This document shows positions 1 to 3,334 of a DNA stretch of 5,414 nt, in pieces; the first letter of the stretch is position 1; each line of letters begins with the position of its first letter. Below the pieces are notes generated by a model that saw only the letters and a list, made by a program, of their open reading frames with translations, had not been told where the DNA came from and ran no database searches. Source of the stretch: JBGPIK01 sp041484845 (lineage in GTDB: Bacteria; Desulfobacterota; Binatia; UBA9968); contig JBGPIK010000449.1 of assembly GCA_041484845.1 (NCBI GenBank), forward strand, positions 1 to 5,414. Direction: 5' to 3'. A program made the translations under genes and the position numbers.

Positions 1-145
1 CCCGGTCGAATTCGGCAGCGAAACAAAGCACCTCGAACAGGAAAATCCGGCTGCGCAATTCCCGTGGGTTGGCCTTTACGTCTTGGGTTAGTTGGTCGAT
101 GGCCCCACGGAGATCGCCGTTATCGAAGAGTTCTTTTGCACTCAT
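1..145 (-). CDS. tagJ: Type VI secretion accessory protein TagJ/ImpE, N-terminal part (runs off left edge)
   Basis: Only the first 48 codons are present. The protein starts MSAKELFDNGDLRGAIDQL and continues through KANPRELRSRIFLFEVLC. This resembles the start of the ImpE/TagJ family: a short helix with a G-D-L-xGA turn, then a helix ending in a xxRxFLFxLLC pattern, in a TPR-like fold. In studied systems TagJ is a non-essential cytoplasmic accessory subunit that binds the sheath protein TssB/VipA. The start is well fixed: an in-frame TAA lies six codons upstream (164-166) and no other ATG intervenes. A GAGGGG-like Shine-Dalgarno sits about 11 nt before the ATG. The rest of the gene, and probably a T6SS cluster, should lie beyond position 1. 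The call rests on remembered family pattern over a short piece, so another TPR-like protein is possible. Confidence 0.72.
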   Translation of the reverse strand, partial: MSAKELFDNGDLRGAIDQLTQDVKANPRELRSRIFLFEVLCFAAEFDR

Positions 146-201
146 GATATGGATATCCCCTCTTTACGTTTCTCAGCTGTATACTCGAAGTGTCTGAAAT
201 C

Positions 202-218
202 GGCAAGTCTACGGCCCA
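202..218 (-). promoter_or_regulatory. Possible sigma-54 (-24/-12) promoter for tagJ
   Basis: Read on the minus strand the sequence is TTGGGCCGTAGACTTGCC. Taking the second and third G of the GGG as the -24 pair, there are exactly 10 nt to the GC of TTGC, which is the invariant sigma-54 spacing. The -12 half (CTTGC) fits well, but the -24 half (GGGCCG against TGGCAC) is poor. It would place transcription start near 191 and give a leader of about 46 nt. Some T6SS clusters are known to be RpoN-dependent, which makes the match worth recording. One chance match of this quality is not unlikely. Confidence 0.2.
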
Positions 219-262
219 ACCGAAGCAAGCTCCTGGAATCGCGAACACCGGCCTTGGAAAGT

Positions 263-289
263 TGTTCCGCCCGATCAAACGGCGGAACA
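263..289. repeat. 9-bp perfect inverted repeat TGTTCCGCC-N9-GGCGGAACA
   Basis: The arms are 263-271 and 281-289, with a 9-nt spacer. No T-run follows on either strand, so an intrinsic terminator is unlikely. The dyad lies about 50 bp upstream of the -24 element of the candidate sigma-54 promoter, roughly -70 to -100 from its predicted start. It could therefore be an activator or repressor site. The arms are also GC-rich enough to form a stable RNA hairpin. Confidence 0.5.
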
Positions 290-490
290 GTATCTCGTCC
301 GCTGAATCGCGAGTGTGTAAAGGACAGGTTGGAAACCGGGTGCAGGCGTCCGGAATCCCGCCAATAAACGCGAATATGCTGTGAATATGGACAAACGCCA
401 AATTGAAGAGAATTACAAAAAATCTGTTGATCTCACATCGGCTATTCCTGTCGATGCTAGGGATAGTCCGACGGAGAATTGAGTCAGCTC

Positions 491-513
491 AAAACGGTCA
501 AACAGGACCGCTT
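491..513 (-). terminator. Intrinsic terminator-like hairpin after the 157-residue gene
   Basis: On the minus strand, directly after the TAG stop (514-516), the sequence reads AAGCGGTC, a 6-nt loop CTGTTT, then GACCGTTTT. The core stem CGGTC/GACCG is 5 bp. A G-T wobble and two A-T pairs can extend it to 8 bp, and it runs into four T residues. The T-run is short and partly used by the stem, so termination may be incomplete. The position, immediately after the stop, supports the role and suggests that this gene and tagJ are separate units. Confidence 0.5.
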
Positions 514-987
514 CTAATTTGAGCGTACGACGGGCGTCTCTTTGTTCGGACTTGAAGTCTTAATGACCGTTTTAAGATCATTGATTAACTGGTCTGAAAC
601 CGCACCCCGCACTCCGGACGGAAACTTCATGCTTTCGCCACATTCGTAAACAATGTTCTTTTTGTCTTCCCGCCAACTGCACTGATAAATTTTTGTAATA
701 AAAATGTCTTTCTCGTTCATAGAATAGGCGGGATAAGAGGACATCAAATTTTCCGGGTTGTTGCGAAGCCCGGTAATGGACATGAGCATTAGCTCTTTCG
801 GCAGCTCCGATTTCCAAACAATCAATCTCAACGCCCCGCTAGCCAGGATTGTTTTATCCTTGGAGCCCAACAGCTGGCTAGCCGTCTTGTAAAGGTCGCT
901 GACATCATCGGAAAGTACCTCGCTGACGCCGAGCCCCTGAAAAACTATGGCAAGCGCCATCGCCATGCCAATGAGAATTCGCTTCAT
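514..987 (-). CDS. Exported hypothetical protein, 157 residues
   Basis: I do not recognise a family. The protein begins MKRILIGMAMALAIVFQGLG, a clear Sec signal peptide with two basic residues and a long hydrophobic core. Cleavage is likely near residues 23-26 (before DDVSDLY). The mature part is about 130 residues, mixed alpha/beta in appearance, with a pattern ELPKELMLMSITGL near 61-74. It has two cysteines, C103 and C116, the only ones in the protein, which could form a periplasmic disulfide. There is no lipobox and no second membrane segment, so a soluble periplasmic or secreted protein is expected. The start is supported by AAGGAG (993-998) five nt before the ATG. The gene is transcribed away from tpsB and followed by a terminator-like hairpin, so it is probably monocistronic. 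No sequence evidence ties its function to either the T6SS gene or the TPS pair. Confidence 0.8.
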   Translation of the reverse strand: MKRILIGMAMALAIVFQGLGVSEVLSDDVSDLYKTASQLLGSKDKTILASGALRLIVWKSELPKELMLMSITGLRNNPENLMSSYPAYSMNEKDIFITKIYQCSWREDKKNIVYECGESMKFPSGVRGAVSDQLINDLKTVIKTSSPNKETPVVRSN

Positions 988-1018
988 CGCTTCTCCTTGT
1001 CGGTATTTTAAGCGCGGC

Positions 1019-1046
1019 CTTATATTTGCTCATATGAGAACCTTAA
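1019..1046 (-). promoter_or_regulatory. Candidate sigma-70 promoter for the exported-protein gene
   Basis: On the minus strand a TATAAG -10 (1019-1024) lies 16 nt after a weak -35, TTAAGG (1041-1046). Transcription would begin near 1012, giving a leader of about 25 nt before the ATG at 987. A perfect TTGACA (1064-1069) lies further upstream. With 17-nt spacing its -10 would be that same TTAAGG, a poor match, so the exact pair is uncertain. The 10-bp palindrome CTCATATGAG (1029-1038) fills most of the spacer and could be a protein-binding site. Confidence 0.42.
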
Positions 1047-1051
1047 CTCAG

Positions 1052-1067
1052 GACATAGATTTATGTC
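1052..1067. repeat. Inverted repeat GACATA-N4-TATGTC overlapping a TTGACA box
   Basis: The 6-bp arms at 1052-1057 and 1062-1067 are perfect and AT-rich, and the dyad covers most of the minus-strand TTGACA at 1064-1069. Its size and position fit an operator for a dimeric regulator of the 157-residue gene. A single copy of this length can occur by chance in an AT-rich gap. Confidence 0.35.
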
Positions 1068-1069
1068 AA

Positions 1070-1465
1070 GATTCTTAAACCGAAATTCTAATTATGAAAA
1101 TTTTTCCGTTTGAAAAACCTCTTATGCGCAGCGAAAGAAAATCGCCGATTAGAAACACGGTATAAATAAAGCTGCTTCTTGATGGCGATCCTAACACTTC
1201 GCCATAACTCGATTGTTGTCGAGTAACTGTTGCTAGTGTTGAATATCCATCACGATATAGGGCAAGCCGCCGATTGGAAGACGATACAAATACATTATTA
1301 ACGGCCATTGCGATCACGTTGCTCCTTCTTGGCGGAATAGCATCGTCGAGATCAGCATTGTTATATTGACTCACGATCGCTTCAGAACCGCATCCCCAAC
1401 TGTCTGGTACGTCCCGATTCAGAAAATAGCCCAATTAAACCATAGATAATTCACCCATTTTCGGC
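1070..1465. other. AT-rich divergent intergenic region, no convincing gene
   Basis: This is the remainder of the gap between the divergent exported-protein and tpsB promoters. A 119-codon open frame on the minus strand (1075-1434) has only a TTG start right after an in-frame TAA, no Shine-Dalgarno and no recognisable protein, so it is not called. The region is clearly richer in A and T than the TPS genes. Its notable content is the cluster of inverted repeats at 1180-1258, listed separately. Confidence 0.5.
1180..1258. repeat. Nested and competing inverted repeats (possible structured RNA or cruciform)
   Basis: Three local dyads follow one another: ATGGCGA/TCGCCAT (1182-1188/1199-1205), ACTCGA/TCGAGT (1207-1212/1219-1224) and ATATC/GATAT (1243-1247/1254-1258). 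A second fold shares nearly one centre: TGATGG/CCATCA (1180-1185/1247-1252), AACACT/AGTGTT (1193-1198/1235-1240) and again ACTCGA/TCGAGT. AACACT lies in the loop of the first hairpin, so loop-to-tail (pseudoknot) pairing is also possible. All arms are perfect as quoted. Whether this is transcribed is unknown. Confidence 0.35.
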
Positions 1466-1495
1466 TTGACAAGTACTGGTATTAACGCCTATTCT
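1466..1495 (+). promoter_or_regulatory. Sigma-70-like promoter of the tpsB-tpsA operon
   Basis: A perfect -35 TTGACA (1466-1471) is followed after 18 nt by TATTCT (1490-1495), which matches four of six -10 bases including the first two and the last. Transcription would begin near 1502, leaving a leader of about 113 nt before the tpsB ATG. This placement also argues against translation from the TTG at 1504, which would have almost no leader. Confidence 0.55.
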
Positions 1496-1502
1496 CCGGC
1501 GA

Positions 1503-1580
1503 GTTGAGAATTCCCAAATTCGAGAAGTGCGAGACTGGGAGCGCCATAGCGTTTAAATTTGAGGGACGCTTTCTCACAAC
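1503..1580 (+). promoter_or_regulatory. Foldable 5' leader of tpsB
   Basis: Starting at the predicted transcript end, GTTGAGAA (1503-1510) can pair with TTCT and CAAC (1571-1574 and 1577-1580) with a two-base bulge. TCCCAAATT (1512-1520) can then pair with AATTTGAGGG (1556-1565) with one bulged A and one wobble. The result is a long imperfect hairpin with a loop of about 35 nt. Alternative smaller hairpins exist: TCCCA/TGGGA (1512-1516/1536-1540) and AGCGT/ACGCT (1548-1552/1566-1570). It matches no riboswitch class that I know. The Shine-Dalgarno at 1599-1607 lies outside the fold. Confidence 0.35.
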
Positions 1581-1598
1581 TTCCAGAGCCATACGCCT

Positions 1599-1607
1599 AA
1601 GGGGAGG
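1599..1607 (+). promoter_or_regulatory. Shine-Dalgarno AAGGGGAGG that fixes the tpsB start
   Basis: This purine run sits 7 nt before the ATG at 1615. It selects that codon over the longer reading from TTG at 1504, which would put 37 extra residues in front of an otherwise typical signal peptide. Confidence 0.8.
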
Positions 1608-1614
1608 TAGAGGA

Positions 1615-3246
1615 ATGTATCAGCATCGTCGACTTCCACGCATCTTAGCGCTTCTTTCGATTCTTACAGTTGCCCTGGTCAAACTTTCAATCGCCGCCGA
1701 GCCCGGAGCGGGCGCCAAGGTTCTGGTCAAAGAGATCAGAATAACCGGAGCTGAAGCGATACCCGCGTCTGAATTTCAGCCTATTGTAGCGCCTTACGTA
1801 GGCAAAGAGGCGGATCTCTCTGATTTACGCAAGGCCGCGGATGCAATCACGGATGAATATAGGGCCCGGGGTTACAATCTCGCGCGAGCCATCGTGCCGG
1901 AGCAGGATCTTTCGTCCGGAGTGGTGGAAATAAGAGTCCTGGAAGCGCGGATCGGAAAAATCACGGTTCAGGGCAATAATTACTATTCAAACCGTCTGAT
2001 TGAAGGCGAGTTCGCCGGGCTGCTGAGCGATAAAGCCGTGAAGCAAAGCACACTCGAAAAGGGACTTCTCCTTCTAAACGATCAGTACCCGGATATTAAC
2101 GCAACCGCAGGCCTTCAAGCAGGTGCTGAACCCGGGACAACGGATATCGTGGTTTCCGCTAAGGATATTCTGCCAGTTCATCTTACCATCGATTACAACA
2201 ACTTTGGGGTCCAACAAGTAAGCCGCCACATTCTTGGAGTTCAGTTGGATGCGAGCGATCCGTGGTTGGGCAGCCACTTTGCCTACCGTGAGAATACCGG
2301 GTTTGATCCCACCACCACCCATAATAGAAGGGCCAGTTTAGATCTTCCGATCAACAACTACGGCACCCGATTCGGGGGCTATTTCGCTAATGGCAATTTC
2401 GCGGTGGGCGGCGATTTTGCGTCGCTTAATGAGACAGGCACGCAAGAAGGTTGGGGCCTCTCTTTCACTCATCCCTTCATGCGGACTAGATCTCACAAAT
2501 TGTCAGGTGAATTCGGCTTCGATCTTAGAGATTCGACTCTGTTTCAGGGCAACATACGGAGCAGCTTAGACAGAATCAGATTGCTCAAGCTAGGCCTTAG
2601 CTATGAGGGAACAGATTCGACTGGACGCAATTTCGCCTCCATATACGTTTTTCAGGGTCTCGGCACGGCGTTTGGCGGTTCGGAGAATGATAACCCCAAT
2701 TCAAGTCGCATCGGTTCCGTTACCAATTCAGGAATAAGAAAAGGGGCAGATGATAGGTTCACCTACGGCACTATTAATTTGCTGAGACTTCAAACAATAA
2801 GTAGTTTTCTCCGCGCGATAGTGAAAGCCTCGGGCCAAGTGACCTCTGCGCCGCTGGTGGCAAGTGAGCAGTTTGGGATCGGCGGCCCGGATACGGTTCG
2901 GGGCTATCGCTTCAAGGAACTGATAGGCGACAACGCTTTTAATGCAGGTGCCGAATTGAGAGTGCTCCCAATACCTGGAGACTACAATGAGGCTGTGCAG
3001 CTTTCACTTGGGCTCGATTACGGGTTGGTTCAACAAAGAAAGCCGGCGGTCGGACAGGATAAGTTTCAAAGCCTCTTAGGTTACGGGCCGGGGATTAAAG
3101 TGAACCTGCCGTTCAATATTTTCTCAAGGACGAATTACTTTACAGCGCGTTTCGATGTTGGATTTCCGATAAATCCGTCGAAAATCGATAATCGCACGAG
3201 TAATACCAGGCCAGTTTATTATGTCTCGACAGCGTTGAGATTCTAA
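1615..3246 (+). CDS. tpsB: TpsB outer-membrane transporter of a two-partner secretion system (ShlB/FhaC/HecB family)
   Basis: This 543-residue outer-membrane pore exports its partner TpsA across the outer membrane. Residues 1 to about 28 are a signal peptide (basic start, then LALLSILTVALV, cleavage near SIAA). POTRA 1 spans about 36-111 and contains the family pattern RARGYNLARAIVPEQDL followed by VVEIRVLEARI. POTRA 2 spans about 112-184. The rest is the 16-stranded barrel. The conserved L6-loop motif VRGYR is at 428-432 within GIGGPDTVRGYR, and the FDVGFP strand motif is near 513-518. In FhaC the loop arginine contacts an aspartate in such a motif. The chain ends in STALRF, whose terminal Phe is typical of barrels inserted by Bam. 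Mature TpsB has no cysteine, and length is normal for the family. The mature N-terminus is too short for the plug helix seen in FhaC. It lies 88 nt upstream of its cargo gene on the same strand. Confidence 0.95.
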   Translation: MYQHRRLPRILALLSILTVALVKLSIAAEPGAGAKVLVKEIRITGAEAIPASEFQPIVAPYVGKEADLSDLRKAADAITDEYRARGYNLARAIVPEQDLSSGVVEIRVLEARIGKITVQGNNYYSNRLIEGEFAGLLSDKAVKQSTLEKGLLLLNDQYPDINATAGLQAGAEPGTTDIVVSAKDILPVHLTIDYNNFGVQQVSRHILGVQLDASDPWLGSHFAYRENTGFDPTTTHNRRASLDLPINNYGTRFGGYFANGNFAVGGDFASLNETGTQEGWGLSFTHPFMRTRSHKLSGEFGFDLRDSTLFQGNIRSSLDRIRLLKLGLSYEGTDSTGRNFASIYVFQGLGTAFGGSENDNPNSSRIGSVTNSGIRKGADDRFTYGTINLLRLQTISSFLRAIVKASGQVTSAPLVASEQFGIGGPDTVRGYRFKELIGDNAFNAGAELRVLPIPGDYNEAVQLSLGLDYGLVQQRKPAVGQDKFQSLLGYGPGIKVNLPFNIFSRTNYFTARFDVGFPINPSKIDNRTSNTRPVYYVSTALRF

Positions 3247-3252
3247 GCGATT

Positions 3253-3270
3253 GACCGGAAAAACTCGGTC
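3253..3270 (+). repeat. Small hairpin in the tpsB-tpsA gap
   Basis: GACCG (3253-3257) and CGGTC (3266-3270) form a 5-bp stem, extendable by a G-T wobble inside and a T-G wobble outside, with an A-rich loop. It begins six nt after the tpsB stop. No T-run follows, so it is not a terminator. It could protect the upstream message or be a processing site between two genes whose products are needed in different amounts. Confidence 0.3.
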
Positions 3271-3318
3271 GTCACGCATGTCAGTTGCGAGGATTCCAAT
3301 ATTCGATAGCAGCCTAGA

Positions 3319-3326
3319 GAGGGAGG
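3319..3326 (+). promoter_or_regulatory. Strong Shine-Dalgarno of tpsA (GAGGGAGG)
   Basis: The purine-rich run ends 8 nt before the ATG at 3335 and is close to ideal. I see no good separate promoter in the 88-nt gap, so tpsA is probably translated efficiently from the tpsB transcript. Confidence 0.75.
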
Positions 3327-3334
3327 ATTGAGAA

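Larger units (their letters stand above)
146..490. other. Intergenic region without a convincing gene
   Basis: This stretch separates tagJ from the exported-protein gene, both on the minus strand. Open frames of 64-93 codons exist here on both strands, but they overlap each other, lack Shine-Dalgarno sequences and give no recognisable protein. What can be seen is a perfect 9-bp inverted repeat at 263-289, a weak sigma-54-like element at 202-218, and the 9-mer GAATCGCGA occurring twice in direct orientation (236-244 and 304-312). The region is long enough to be the regulatory region of tagJ. Confidence 0.5.

Noticed and set aside
120..401. Overlapping open frames of 64-93 codons on both strands
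   Set aside because: They overlap each other and tagJ or its leader, have no ribosome-binding sites, and their amino-acid sequences look random.
387..482. 31-codon frame beginning MDKRQIEENYKKSVDL on the plus strand
   Set aside because: The peptide looks plausible and hydrophilic, but there is no Shine-Dalgarno or promoter and it is too short to support without homologues.
1075..1434. 119-codon open frame on the minus strand in the divergent gap
   Set aside because: It has a TTG start right after an in-frame TAA, no Shine-Dalgarno and no recognisable protein, and it is full of the inverted repeats described. An ATG reading seven codons further up would need that TAA to be read through, so a decayed gene cannot be wholly excluded.
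1504..1614. 37-codon N-terminal extension of tpsB from TTG at 1504
   Set aside because: It begins at the predicted transcription start with no Shine-Dalgarno, and the ATG at 1615 has a strong one followed at once by a normal signal peptide.
3247..3334. Separate promoter or terminator between tpsB and tpsA
   Set aside because: The small hairpin has no T-run and no good -35/-10 pair is seen, so an operon is the simpler reading.
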